DNA from: Collinsella bouchesdurhonensis
GTDB lineage: Bacteria > Actinomycetota > Coriobacteriia > Coriobacteriales > Coriobacteriaceae
Direction: 5' to 3'
Assembly: GCF_900155365.1 (NCBI RefSeq)
Contig: NZ_LT699737.1
Span: forward strand, 1 to 64,000
DNA length: 64,000 bases
Under the pieces are notes generated by a model. It saw nothing but the letters and a program-made list of their open reading frames with translations, was not told the origin of the DNA and searched no databases. Each line of letters opens with the position of its first letter. Within the stretch, counting starts at the first letter, position 1. Below, one piece after another: positions 35,782 to 43,927 of the stretch. The position numbers were made by a program, and so were the translations under genes.

Positions 35782-36201
35782 CTAGACGAGCTTGCCGGCG
35801 CAGTGATCGGCCATGTGCTGAATCATCTGAGCCTCCCAGCCCACGAACTCGCCCTTGCGATGACGGAGCTCGCCATCGACAAACTCGTCGTAGGACAGTT
35901 TGATCTTGATGTAGCGCGTCACTCGGGAGATACCCTCGTGCGTAAGGCAGGACTCCTCCACCTTATCGGCGCCCAGACCAAAGAGCACCTTGGGGTTGGC
36001 CATCACGCGCACCGTGCCCGACTCGTCCTCGAAGGCGAACAGCGCGCGGGTGACGCCAATCTGGTTCGCGGCCAGGCAGCCAGCGTTCTCCAGGCTTGCA
36101 AGCGTGTCCGTAAGGTCGGTGGCGACAGCAATGTCCTCAACGGTCGCAGGCTCGCAGGGGGTGCTCAGCAGCGCCTCGTCGGTCACCAATTCCTTGATCA
36201 T
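35782..36201 (-). CDS. Peptide deformylase-like protein lacking the catalytic Glu
   Basis: 139 residues, shorter than housekeeping deformylase (about 150-190). Motif 1 is AGCLAANQIG (40-49) instead of GxGxAAPQ. Motif 2 is EESCLTHEG with metal Cys85. Motif 3 is QHMADH, with His129 and His133 kept but the catalytic Glu of HExxH replaced by Met130. The metal triad Cys-His-His is therefore present but the general base is missing, so deformylase activity is doubtful. It resembles the small second Def-like proteins of many anaerobes. It is a single gene. Confidence 0.82.
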   Translation of the reverse strand: MIKELVTDEALLSTPCEPATVEDIAVATDLTDTLASLENAGCLAANQIGVTRALFAFEDESGTVRVMANPKVLFGLGADKVEESCLTHEGISRVTRYIKIKLSYDEFVDGELRHRKGEFVGWEAQMIQHMADHCAGKLV

Positions 36202-36433
36202 GGGTCAACTCCTCATCTATCGACAAAACTGCATCTAGAGTAACAGAGCGAACGGCACTCGCCCGCAGCGGATATAAGCCGTTGCGAAACCGTCATCTTG
36301 CCTTATCTTGACTCAAAAGAGCAACCGGTTGGAAATATTGCCCACATGCTGTGGATTTATCCAAGCACCATACGGTAGAGTGTAGGACGTTGTAAATCTG
36401 CGGAAGCGATCCGCAACAGCGAAAAGGGGATTC

Positions 36434-37747
36434 ATGGAATCGTTCTTTAAGTACGGTGAGCGAGGCTCGTCCTTCGGCACCGAGGTCCGCGCGGGCCTGA
36501 CCACGTTCCTTGCGATGGCCTACATCATCGCCGTCAACCCGGCGATACTCTCCGGCGCCGGCATCGACGGCGGCGCGCTCGCCTGCGCCACCTGTCTGGG
36601 CGCCGGCATCATGACCATCTGCATGGGCATCTTTGCCAACCGCCCGCTCGCCTGCGCCTCGGGCCTGGGCATCAACGCCATGGTCGCCGGCATTACCGCC
36701 ACCATGTGCGGCGGCGACTGGCACGTCGCCATGGGCGTCATCTTCCTTGAGGGCATCGTCATCTTGCTGCTCGTTTTGTGCGGCCTGCGCGAGGCCATCA
36801 TGGATGCTATCCCGGTAACCCTGCGCCATGCCATCTCCGTTGGCCTGGGTCTCTTCATCGCCCTCATCGGCCTGGCCGACGCCGGCATCATCGTCGCCGG
36901 CAACGGCACCCTCGTGGGCCTGGGCGACGTCACCTCCCCCGCCTTCATCGTCGGTATCGTCTCGATTGTCGTGACCGTGGCGCTTGCCTCCCGCAACGTC
37001 CCCGGCTCGCTGCTCATCGGCATCATCGTCGCCGTGCTCGCCGGCATTCCGCTGGGCGTCACGCAGGCACCGACGGGCATCGTGGCACCGCTCAATCTCT
37101 CGACTTTTGGCGCCCCGTTTGCCGCCACCGCCGACGGCACCCTCGCCATCGTGAAGGTCCTCACCGACCCGATGCTGCTCATTGTCGCATTCTCCCTGCT
37201 CATGAGCGACTTCTTTGACACCATGGGCACCGCTATGGCCGTAGCCAAGCAGGGCGAGTTCCTCACCGAGGACGGCAATGTCGAGGACATCCGCCCCATT
37301 CTGATTGTCGACTCCGTGGCGGCTGCAGCTGGCGGCTTTATGGGCGTTTCGTCCATCACCACCTTTGTCGAGTCCACTTCGGGTGCCGCGGACGGCGGCC
37401 GCTCCGGCCTCACCTCCGTCACCACCGGTGTGCTGTTCATCCTCGCCGCGTTCTTCTCGCCGATCGTCACCGTTGTCTCCAGCGCTGCCACCTGCGGCGC
37501 TCTGGTCTACGTTGGCTACCTCATGATGACCGAGGTCACCGAGATCGATTGGACCGACGTGTCCCAGGGCTTCCCGGCGTTCATGATCGCTGCCGGCGTG
37601 TCCTTCACCTACTCCATCTCCGCTGGCATCGGCCTGGGCTTCATCGCCTATGTCATCGTCGCCGTCTTCACCGGCAAGGCCCGCGAGATCAAGCCGCTCA
37701 TGTGGATCGCTGCCCTTGCGTTCCTCGTCTACTTCTTCGTAGCGTAA
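36434..37747 (+). CDS. NCS2 purine permease (AzgA/PbuG-like)
   Basis: A 437-residue, strongly hydrophobic protein with about 12-14 membrane segments. The N-terminus FGTEVRAGLTTFLAMAYIIAVNP, LACASGLGINAMVA and LLMSDFFDTMGTAMAVAKQGEF are hallmarks of adenine/guanine/hypoxanthine permeases. It imports purine bases by proton symport. AAAAGGGG precedes the ATG. The 230-base upstream region shows no purine-riboswitch consensus. A strong terminator follows. Confidence 0.92.
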   Translation: MESFFKYGERGSSFGTEVRAGLTTFLAMAYIIAVNPAILSGAGIDGGALACATCLGAGIMTICMGIFANRPLACASGLGINAMVAGITATMCGGDWHVAMGVIFLEGIVILLLVLCGLREAIMDAIPVTLRHAISVGLGLFIALIGLADAGIIVAGNGTLVGLGDVTSPAFIVGIVSIVVTVALASRNVPGSLLIGIIVAVLAGIPLGVTQAPTGIVAPLNLSTFGAPFAATADGTLAIVKVLTDPMLLIVAFSLLMSDFFDTMGTAMAVAKQGEFLTEDGNVEDIRPILIVDSVAAAAGGFMGVSSITTFVESTSGAADGGRSGLTSVTTGVLFILAAFFSPIVTVVSSAATCGALVYVGYLMMTEVTEIDWTDVSQGFPAFMIAAGVSFTYSISAGIGLGFIAYVIVAVFTGKAREIKPLMWIAALAFLVYFFVA

Positions 37748-37774
37748 GCGCACAAGCCATATCAAACCAGCAGA

Positions 37775-37808
37775 GCGCGGGGCCGCATAAACGGCTCCGC
37801 GCTTTTTT
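37775..37808 (+). terminator. Terminator of the purine permease
   Basis: An 11-bp stem GCGCGGGGCCG/CGGCTCCGCGC (37775-37785 with 37792-37802, one mismatch) is followed by TTTTTTG. Confidence 0.92.
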
Positions 37809-37810
37809 GA

Positions 37811-38125
37811 TTGTTGAGCGGCAGCTCTGTTCGTTCCTTAACCATGGCCGCTGTTGAGCGGCAGGTTTTCTCTTGTTCTCGGTTATCGGATGGCGGGTTT
37901 TCTCTCGCTCTCAGTTATTGAGTGGCGGGTTTTCATTCATTTCCAATTGAGTGGCGGTTTCTCGCTCTTTTTTCGTCAAGAAACAGCGCTCATTCGCATG
38001 ATTATCCGCCACTTATCTCAAAATGTACGATTTGCCGCCATTCATCCCCGCGACAAAGGGCCCATCCCCTGGACATGGCACAATCGATATGCCCAGCATC
38101 ACCCTTTGTCGCAAAGGAGCCACAC
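37811..38125. repeat. GAGTGGCGG repeat cluster 2
   Basis: GAGTGGCGG and close variants (GAGCGGCAG, GGATGGCGG) recur at 37816, 37856, 37888, 37920 and 37949, then in reverse as CCGCCACTT (38006) and CCGCCATTC (38035). Spacings are 40, 32, 32, 29 and 29 bases. Most are followed by a T-rich GTTTTCTC-type tract. The last pair resembles, over about 48 bases, the pair at 30062-30111. No gene is supported before the esterase ATG at 38126. Confidence 0.75.
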
Positions 38126-38791
38126 ATGGCAGCATGCGAAAAACAGGTCGCCATATACCCCGCACCCAACGCGGGGGCGCCCATCGTGTACCTGCCCGTT
38201 GTCGCGGGAATGGGAGACGACGTTCTCCAGTGCTGTTGTGACCTGGGCTGTCTTCCGTTCACACTTGTGGCTATCGGCGGGCTCGATTGGAACCGCGAGC
38301 TCTCCCCTTGGCCCTGCGACGCCATCACGGCGGCCAGCGAGCCATTTGCTGGAGAAGCCGCGGCCTTCCTACATGAACTTACGCGCAAGATCATTCCCTC
38401 GATCGAAGCACCCCTCGCCGTTCCCCCACGCCTCCGCGCTATCGCCGGTTACTCGCTCGCCGGGCTCTTTGCCCTGTGGGCATGCTGCAAAACCGATCTG
38501 TTTAGCCGAGCGGCAAGCATCTCGGGCTCGCTGTGGTTTCCCGGTTTTGCCGAGTACCTCGACGAGAATCTTCCTCAAGGTGCCCTCGACGTCGCCTACC
38601 TCTCCTTGGGCAAAAAGGAGCACAAGACCCCCAACCGAATGATGCGCAAGGTGCTCGCCGACACCAAACGCTGCGAGCAGACCCTGCAAGACCGCGGCGC
38701 CAAAACGCTCTTTGAGTGCAATCCCGGCAACCACTTTAGCGAGCCGGCCCTACGAAGTGCGAGGGGCATCGCTTGGATGCTCGCACAATAA
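38126..38791 (+). CDS. Alpha/beta-hydrolase (esterase D-like)
   Basis: The start at 38126 has AAAGGAG upstream; a longer frame from 37922 runs through the repeat cluster and is rejected. 221 residues. The nucleophile elbow is AGYSLAGLFALW (GxSxG), and the C-terminal GNHFSEP gives the likely catalytic His. The arrangement resembles the small esterase D / IroE-like group. No signal peptide, so cytosolic; substrate unknown. Confidence 0.8.
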   Translation: MAACEKQVAIYPAPNAGAPIVYLPVVAGMGDDVLQCCCDLGCLPFTLVAIGGLDWNRELSPWPCDAITAASEPFAGEAAAFLHELTRKIIPSIEAPLAVPPRLRAIAGYSLAGLFALWACCKTDLFSRAASISGSLWFPGFAEYLDENLPQGALDVAYLSLGKKEHKTPNRMMRKVLADTKRCEQTLQDRGAKTLFECNPGNHFSEPALRSARGIAWMLAQ

Positions 38792-38935
38792 GGGTCGTGC
38801 GGTTTTCTTTGGACTTCAAGCGCCTGAGCTTGCATAAAATTGGCCATATTCGTTCCCAAATGGCACTATCGGCCGCACCCGTTGGCGCGTACGCTCAAAG
38901 CAGCGGTGCACACCATATGAGAGATGGGAACAGCC

Positions 38936-40693
38936 ATGACCACGTTCACGACCCCCACCAAGCATGACCGTCCTGCAGGAGCGCACTTTGCCGATCTCCG
39001 CCCGCGCCACCGTGCCGTGCTCGCACGCGGGAGCTGGCGCCGCGTGACCCGCCGTATCGTCTGCAGCTTGGCCTGTGCGCTCACGGTGAGCTCGTTGCTC
39101 ATGCCGAGCATCTCGCTTGCCGCCGAATGGATCGACGTCGGCGGCACCCAGTACAACGCCGGCACCGCGGCAGGCGACGACGCCGGCACCTGGTCATGGG
39201 ATGGCGCCGACGATATGAAGCTCAACGGCTATGACGGCGTTGCGATCCAGGCCGAGGGCAAGCTCAACGTAAGCTACTCGGGCAATAACACCGTCACCAA
39301 CGAGAACGGCCGCGGCATCTTGGTTATGGATGGTAATGCCGAGAACGCCGAGCTCAACATTCAAGGTGATGCATCTAGCACGCTCAACGTGACATCTTCT
39401 GGCGACGCCATCATGTCCGATGGCGACATCAACATCGACGGTGCTGGCACCGTCAACGCCACGAGTACCGAGCACGACGCTATCGATGCCAAGGGTGATC
39501 TCACCATCAAGGGTTCGGGCAACGTCAACGCCACGGGTGATTCGGATGGCATCAGGGCCGACGGCGACATCACGATCGACAATAGCGGAACCGTCACCGC
39601 CAAGGCTACCGAGGATCAAGGAATCGATGCCAAGGAAAACCTCACCATCAAGGGCGGCGGCACGGTAGAGGCAAGCTCTGTCGAGGACGTAGCGATTTGG
39701 GCTGGCGGCAACATCGAGATTTCGGGCGGCAGCCAGGTCAAGGCAAGCTCCGAGGAAGACTATGCCGTTAAGGCCATAGGCGGCCTCACGGTCACAAATG
39801 CCTCCCTTAACGCGCATGGTGTTGGATATGGCATCTATGCCTATAAGGGCATCACGCTCGACCACGCGACCGTGACGGTCCGCGCGGCCGCAGAACGCGA
39901 CGGTGTCAGCGCCCTCTTCACCGATGAGGACGACATCGTCATCAAGAACGGCTCGATCGTGGATGCGTTCGCAGAGGGCGAATTCTCGACTGCGATTTCC
40001 ACCAGAAACTACAACCCCAACGAAGCGGGTGGTCACATCTACATTAGCGACTCCGTTGTCAAGGCTATAGCCCGCTATATCGAGACCGGCGGCGATGGCC
40101 CCGACTGCTACAGTGGAAACCAGGATGGCGAGATCACCCCTGAGCGCAGGGGCGTGAACATCGGCATCTTTGCTCAGACCAGCGAGGGCATCACGCCCGC
40201 GACCATCTCGATCGTCCGCAGCAAGGTCACGGCCGAGGGAGACACGGCGGCAATCTTCGCCCTTGCCATGAGCGCGGACGGCAAGGCGATCGGCACCATC
40301 GAGATCGAAGGCGCCGGCATCCTGACGCCTGAAGGCGGCAAAGTCATTGACTATCGCCACAAAGAAGAGCTCAGTGACGGCACCGTCTACGAGGCAGGCC
40401 AAGCCATTGGCACAGGCGACGCCGTGGTTGATTCCCCCTACGACGATGCCATCGCCAAGAGAGCCGTCATCGCACCGTCTACGAGGCAGGCCAAGCCCGA
40501 GGATTCCAAGCCTGATTCCAAGCCTGAGGGCACAAAGACGACCAAGACCGTTGCGACCGCAACCGTGGGAGCCAAGACCGTCGGCAAGCTCGCAGCAACC
40601 GGCGACACCTCGGGCGCAACCATCGTAGCGACCGCCCTTGCGGGAGCAGCCGCTATCGCCGCGGGTGCCGTGGCGAGCCGTAAGCGCTCGTAG
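38936..40693 (+). CDS. Wall-anchored beta-helix surface protein with LAATG sorting signal
   Basis: About 585 residues (start 38936; 38924 possible). An N-terminal signal sequence with a long basic lead (RRVTRRIVCSLACALTVSSLL) is followed by repeats of about 23-24 residues such as GDINIDGAGTVNATSTEHDA and GDLTIKGSGNVNATGDSD. These form a parallel beta-helix like the carbohydrate-binding (Cthe_2159) type. A Lys/Pro/Thr-rich spacer leads to KLAATGDTSG, a hydrophobic stretch and RKRS. LAxTG is the motif of class E sortases of high-GC Gram-positives. It is probably exposed on the wall, binding glycans or calcium. Confidence 0.85.
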   Translation: MTTFTTPTKHDRPAGAHFADLRPRHRAVLARGSWRRVTRRIVCSLACALTVSSLLMPSISLAAEWIDVGGTQYNAGTAAGDDAGTWSWDGADDMKLNGYDGVAIQAEGKLNVSYSGNNTVTNENGRGILVMDGNAENAELNIQGDASSTLNVTSSGDAIMSDGDINIDGAGTVNATSTEHDAIDAKGDLTIKGSGNVNATGDSDGIRADGDITIDNSGTVTAKATEDQGIDAKENLTIKGGGTVEASSVEDVAIWAGGNIEISGGSQVKASSEEDYAVKAIGGLTVTNASLNAHGVGYGIYAYKGITLDHATVTVRAAAERDGVSALFTDEDDIVIKNGSIVDAFAEGEFSTAISTRNYNPNEAGGHIYISDSVVKAIARYIETGGDGPDCYSGNQDGEITPERRGVNIGIFAQTSEGITPATISIVRSKVTAEGDTAAIFALAMSADGKAIGTIEIEGAGILTPEGGKVIDYRHKEELSDGTVYEAGQAIGTGDAVVDSPYDDAIAKRAVIAPSTRQAKPEDSKPDSKPEGTKTTKTVATATVGAKTVGKLAATGDTSGATIVATALAGAAAIAAGAVASRKRS

Positions 40694-40750
40694 CGCACAA
40701 CGGGGCGTACGCCCGAAAGGTGCCAAGCATCGCTCCCTCTCCATGTGGAA

Positions 40751-40788
40751 GCGGCCGCCGGAGCTCCCCCTCCGGCGGCCGCGCTTTC
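40751..40788. terminator. Terminator between surface protein and LysR gene
   Basis: A perfect 13-bp GC stem GCGGCCGCCGGAG/CTCCGGCGGCCGC (40751-40763 with 40770-40782) is followed by GCTTTCT on the plus strand. It separates two convergent genes. Confidence 0.8.
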
Positions 40789-40806
40789 TATCCCGGCCAA
40801 CGCCAT

Positions 40807-41703
40807 CTAGATGTGACGCCGCAGCGCCTCGACATACGCCTCGCCATAGCGCGTGAGCTGTGAGTTCTTTCGCGTGATAACGCCTATCTCCATATACTCG
40901 TCCACATCGAGCGGCACAGCGACAATACCCTCGCCGTTGAGCTCGGCCGAGATGACGCCCGAGCAAACGGTATAGCCGTCCAAACCGATTACCAGGTTGA
41001 ACAGTGTGGCACGGTCGCGCACGCGAATGTTCTTGGCGCGATCCAAGGTGGAGAGAATCTCCTCGGAGAAGTAAAACGAGTTGTAATCCCCCTGCTCGTA
41101 GGAGAGATAGGGGTAGTCCTGCAAGTCGTCGAGGGTGACGCTGCTGCGTCCCGCCAGCGGATGCGATGACGAAAGGAACACGTGCGGCTCGGCACGGAAA
41201 AGCGGCGCGAACTCCAGCTCGTTTTGACGCAGCATCTTCTCGATCACCTCGCGATTGCGCGAGCTCAAATACAAGATGCCCAACTCGCTTTTCATATGCG
41301 AGACGTCCTCGATAATCTCGTGCGTCTGTTCCTCGCGCAGGGTAAAGTCGTAGCGCGCAGCATCAAACTGACGAATCACGTCGACAAACGCATTGACCGC
41401 AAACGAGTAGTGCTGACACGAGACAGAGAAATGCGGCACTTGGCGCGCCTCGCCGCAGTAGCGTTCCTCGAGCAGATCGACCTGCTCGAGCACCTGGCGC
41501 GCATACCCTAAAAAGGTCTCGCCCTCCTCGGTCACCACCACGCCCTTGTTAGAGCGCTCAAAGATGGTAACCCCCATCTCGGCCTCGAGCTCACGGATTG
41601 AGGCGGTGATGGACGGCTGCGAGACAAACAGGCGGCGCGAGGCCTCGGTGATGTTGCCGCACTCGGCAACCTTGACGGCATAGATGAGCTGCTGCAGTTT
41701 CAT
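40807..41703 (-). CDS. LysR-family transcriptional regulator
   Basis: The start MKLQQLIYAVKVAE at 41703 is the standard LysR N-terminus; 19 upstream codons are dropped. 298 residues. Winged helix-turn-helix 1-60 (CGNITEASRRLFVSQPSITASIRELE), then the type 2 periplasmic-binding effector domain. The pattern resembles CysL/CysB-like activators, but the ligand is unknown. It is divergent from the thiamine operon, whose riboswitch begins about 100 bases away. LysR regulators often control the divergent gene, but here the TPP riboswitch is sufficient, so the target is open. Confidence 0.9.
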   Translation of the reverse strand: MKLQQLIYAVKVAECGNITEASRRLFVSQPSITASIRELEAEMGVTIFERSNKGVVVTEEGETFLGYARQVLEQVDLLEERYCGEARQVPHFSVSCQHYSFAVNAFVDVIRQFDAARYDFTLREEQTHEIIEDVSHMKSELGILYLSSRNREVIEKMLRQNELEFAPLFRAEPHVFLSSSHPLAGRSSVTLDDLQDYPYLSYEQGDYNSFYFSEEILSTLDRAKNIRVRDRATLFNLVIGLDGYTVCSGVISAELNGEGIVAVPLDVDEYMEIGVITRKNSQLTRYGEAYVEALRRHI

Positions 41704-41804
41704 GGGCGCGCCCTTCGTGAGGTTTCTTATGCATATTGGTTTCCTTATCGTACAACGCAACGGCGCAAACCCGCCTCATGGAGTACCATGTATGCCACAG
41801 ATTC

Positions 41805-41898
41805 GATGCAGGGGTGCCGCCGCGTGCGCGCGAGCAGGCTGAGAGGGCATGTGCCCAACCCTTTGAACCTGTCAGTTAGCGCTGGCGTAGGGAGCATG
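41805..41898 (+). promoter_or_regulatory. TPP riboswitch (THI element)
   Basis: Consensus blocks are all present in order: GGGGTGCC (41811-41818), GGCTGAGA (41838-41845), CCCTTTGAACCTGT (41860-41873), then GCGCTGGCGTAGGGA (41879-41893). It binds thiamine pyrophosphate and should switch off thiM-tbp-thiE. Downstream, GTTTTGGGAC and ATCCCCAAAAG can pair ahead of the thiM ribosome site AGGGAGG, suggesting control at initiation or by attenuation. Confidence 0.95.
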
Positions 41899-41962
41899 TC
41901 CTCATGGTTTTGGGACACTGTAGCTTTACGTGCAGCATCCCCAAAAGCCTAGGGAGGCATGC

Positions 41963-42802
41963 ATGATCGAAAAGAACCAGATCGAAGCCGCCGTTGCGGC
42001 CGCCGCACGCAAGGTGCGCGAGACCAACCCCATGGCGGGTTCCATCACCAACACCGTAACCATCGACTTTGTGGCAAACGCCCAGCTCGCCGTTGGCGGC
42101 TCGGCAGCCATGGTCTATCTGCCCGACGAGGGCGAGGCCCTCGTGGCAGCCGGCAACGCCGTGTATCTCAACATGGGAACGCTCTTCCCCATTTATGAAC
42201 AAACTATCCCCGCAACGGCCAAGGCCGCACACGACGCCGGCAAGGCATGGGTGCTCGACCCGGTAGGCCTGGGCATTGGCGGCCTGCGCACCAAGCTGCT
42301 CGAAGAGCTCAAACCCTACAAGCCCACCATCGTTCGCGGCAACGCCTCCGAGATCATCGCTCTCGCAAGTCTGTGGGAGCTCCTTGGCGCCGAAGACGCC
42401 CTCGACCGTCCTCGCGGCGTGGACACCACCGACGGCGTTGACGCCGCACGCGAGGCCGCAGTCGCGCTCGCCCGCTACACGGGTGGTGCCGTGGTAGTCT
42501 CCGGCGAGGTCGACCTTGTGACCGATGGCACCACCGTCGTGCGCTCGCACGGAGGCAGCGAGCTCATGTCCAAGATCACGGGCTGCGGCTGCTCCCAGGG
42601 CGGCGTGCTTGCCGTCTACGCCACCTGCGCCGACGCCTTTACCGCGGCGGTCGCCGGCACGGCCCACTACAACCTCGCCGGCACGCGCGCCGCAGCCGTG
42701 GCCACCGCGCCCGCAAGCTTCAAGGTCGCTTTTATCGATGAGCTCTACCGCGCCACGGGCGAAGAGATCGCCGCAAACCCGATGTGCGTCGAGGAGGCCT
42801 AG
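41963..42802 (+). CDS. thiM: Hydroxyethylthiazole kinase
   Basis: The start MIEKNQIEA at 41963 follows AGGGAGG. The 279-residue protein phosphorylates 4-methyl-5-(2-hydroxyethyl)thiazole in thiamine salvage. Family features: SITNTVTIDFVANAQLAVGGSAAM, KAWVLDPVGLGIGGLR, IVRGNASEIIAL, and ITGCGCSQGGVLA with the conserved Cys and anion hole. It is first gene under the TPP riboswitch; the next gene starts immediately after the stop. Confidence 0.95.
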   Translation: MIEKNQIEAAVAAAARKVRETNPMAGSITNTVTIDFVANAQLAVGGSAAMVYLPDEGEALVAAGNAVYLNMGTLFPIYEQTIPATAKAAHDAGKAWVLDPVGLGIGGLRTKLLEELKPYKPTIVRGNASEIIALASLWELLGAEDALDRPRGVDTTDGVDAAREAAVALARYTGGAVVVSGEVDLVTDGTTVVRSHGGSELMSKITGCGCSQGGVLAVYATCADAFTAAVAGTAHYNLAGTRAAAVATAPASFKVAFIDELYRATGEEIAANPMCVEEA

Positions 42803-43111
42803 ATGAACACGCTTATCGCTGTCGCCATCGCACCCTGCGGCACGGGCGACGAGCTATCTGCCGAGGTGGCAGAAGTCGTACGCGTCATCCGTGAGTCCGG
42901 CCTTCCCAGCCGCACGACCTCGATGTTCACCGAGATTGAAGGCGAATGGGACGAAGTCATGCAGGTGGTCAAGGATGCCACCTTTGTCTTGGCAGAAAAG
43001 GGCGTTCGCACCGAGGTCGTGCTCAAGGCAGATGTGCGACCGGGCTTCGATCACATGATGGACGGCAAACTGGAGCGTCTGGACGCCCAGCTCAAAGCAC
43101 AGGAGGCATAG
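42803..43111 (+). CDS. Thiamine-binding protein (MTH1187/YkoF-like)
   Basis: 102 residues, PF01910-type: MNTLIAVAIAPCGTG at the start, then a ferredoxin-like fold ending KADVRPGFDHMMDGKLERLD. Members form tetramers that bind thiamine or its pyrimidine moiety and may deliver them to kinases or transporters. It abuts the thiM stop and precedes thiE by 3 bases, so a role in thiamine precursor handling is well supported by context. Its biochemical activity is unproven. Confidence 0.88.
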   Translation: MNTLIAVAIAPCGTGDELSAEVAEVVRVIRESGLPSRTTSMFTEIEGEWDEVMQVVKDATFVLAEKGVRTEVVLKADVRPGFDHMMDGKLERLDAQLKAQEA

Positions 43112-43114
43112 ACC

Positions 43115-43810
43115 ATGACCATGCGCGACAATCTGGATATCTCGGCATACCTGGTACTGGGACCCGAAAACACCCTGGGACGTCCCGTTGCAGACGTGGT
43201 GGAGCAGGCCCTCGATGCCGGTTTTACCTGCATGCAGATTCGTTCCAAGGTCTGCTCCGTGCGCGACCTCATCGAATACACGGCACAAGCGGCAGATGTC
43301 ATCGCCCGCGCAGGCAAGAGCGACCAGGTGGCGCTGCTCATCGACGATCGCCTCGATGCAGTGCTTGCCGCCCGCGAGCGCGGCATCAAGTGCGATGGCG
43401 TGCATGTGGGCCAATCCGACATCCCCGTGGACGTGTGCCGCAAGCTTCTGGGACCCGACGCCATCGTGGGCCTCTCCGCCCGCTGCGAGGAGATGCTCGA
43501 GTACGTGAAGACAGCGGACATGAGCCTTGTCGACTACCTGGGCGTCGGTCCCCTGCATGAGACGGCGACCAAAAAAGACGCCGGACTCACCTCCGATGGC
43601 AGCATCGTCACGCAGGATTTCGACGACCTGCGTGCCCTGCACGAGGTCAGCCCGCGGCCCATCGTGGTTGGCGGCGGCGTGAAGGCAGCAGATCTGCCCG
43701 CCCTCAAGGCCACGGGCGTCGAGGGGTTCTTCGTCGTCTCCGCAGTCTGTAGCGCGCCCGATCCGCACGCCGCAGCGGCAGGGCTCGTTGAGACTTGGCG
43801 TCAAGCATAG
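43115..43810 (+). CDS. thiE: Thiamine-phosphate synthase
   Basis: A 231-residue TIM-barrel enzyme coupling HMP pyrophosphate with thiazole phosphate to thiamine monophosphate. CMQIRSKVCSVRDL near 39-52 corresponds to the QLR-K substrate segment. DDRLDAVLAARERGIKCDGVHVG, LGVGPLHETATKKDA and the phosphate-binding VVGGGVKAADLPALKATG follow in order. Last gene of the riboswitch operon; a terminator follows. No thiC, thiG or thiD is in this window. Confidence 0.94.
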   Translation: MTMRDNLDISAYLVLGPENTLGRPVADVVEQALDAGFTCMQIRSKVCSVRDLIEYTAQAADVIARAGKSDQVALLIDDRLDAVLAARERGIKCDGVHVGQSDIPVDVCRKLLGPDAIVGLSARCEEMLEYVKTADMSLVDYLGVGPLHETATKKDAGLTSDGSIVTQDFDDLRALHEVSPRPIVVGGGVKAADLPALKATGVEGFFVVSAVCSAPDPHAAAAGLVETWRQA

Positions 43811-43843
43811 AAAACGCAGGACAGGCAGCCCATACACATCATT

Positions 43844-43876
43844 GGGGTCATCGGCACAGCTCGATGGCCCCTTTTT
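43844..43876 (+). terminator. Terminator of the thi operon
   Basis: Stem GGGGTCATCG/CGATGGCCCC (43844-43853 with 43862-43871) is followed by TTTTTG. Confidence 0.9.
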
Positions 43877-43927
43877 GTTCATGTAAGCCTGCCGGGACGC
43901 TCTCGCCGGCGATACCGAGCGTGCCTC

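Noticed and set aside
36202-36433. Purine riboswitch ahead of the NCS2 permease
   Set aside because: The conserved core and loop sequences of the purine aptamer are not present.
37816-38044. CRISPR-like array
   Set aside because: The repeated unit is only about 9-15 bases and imperfect, spacers are as short as 14-20 bases, orientation flips, and there are no cas genes.
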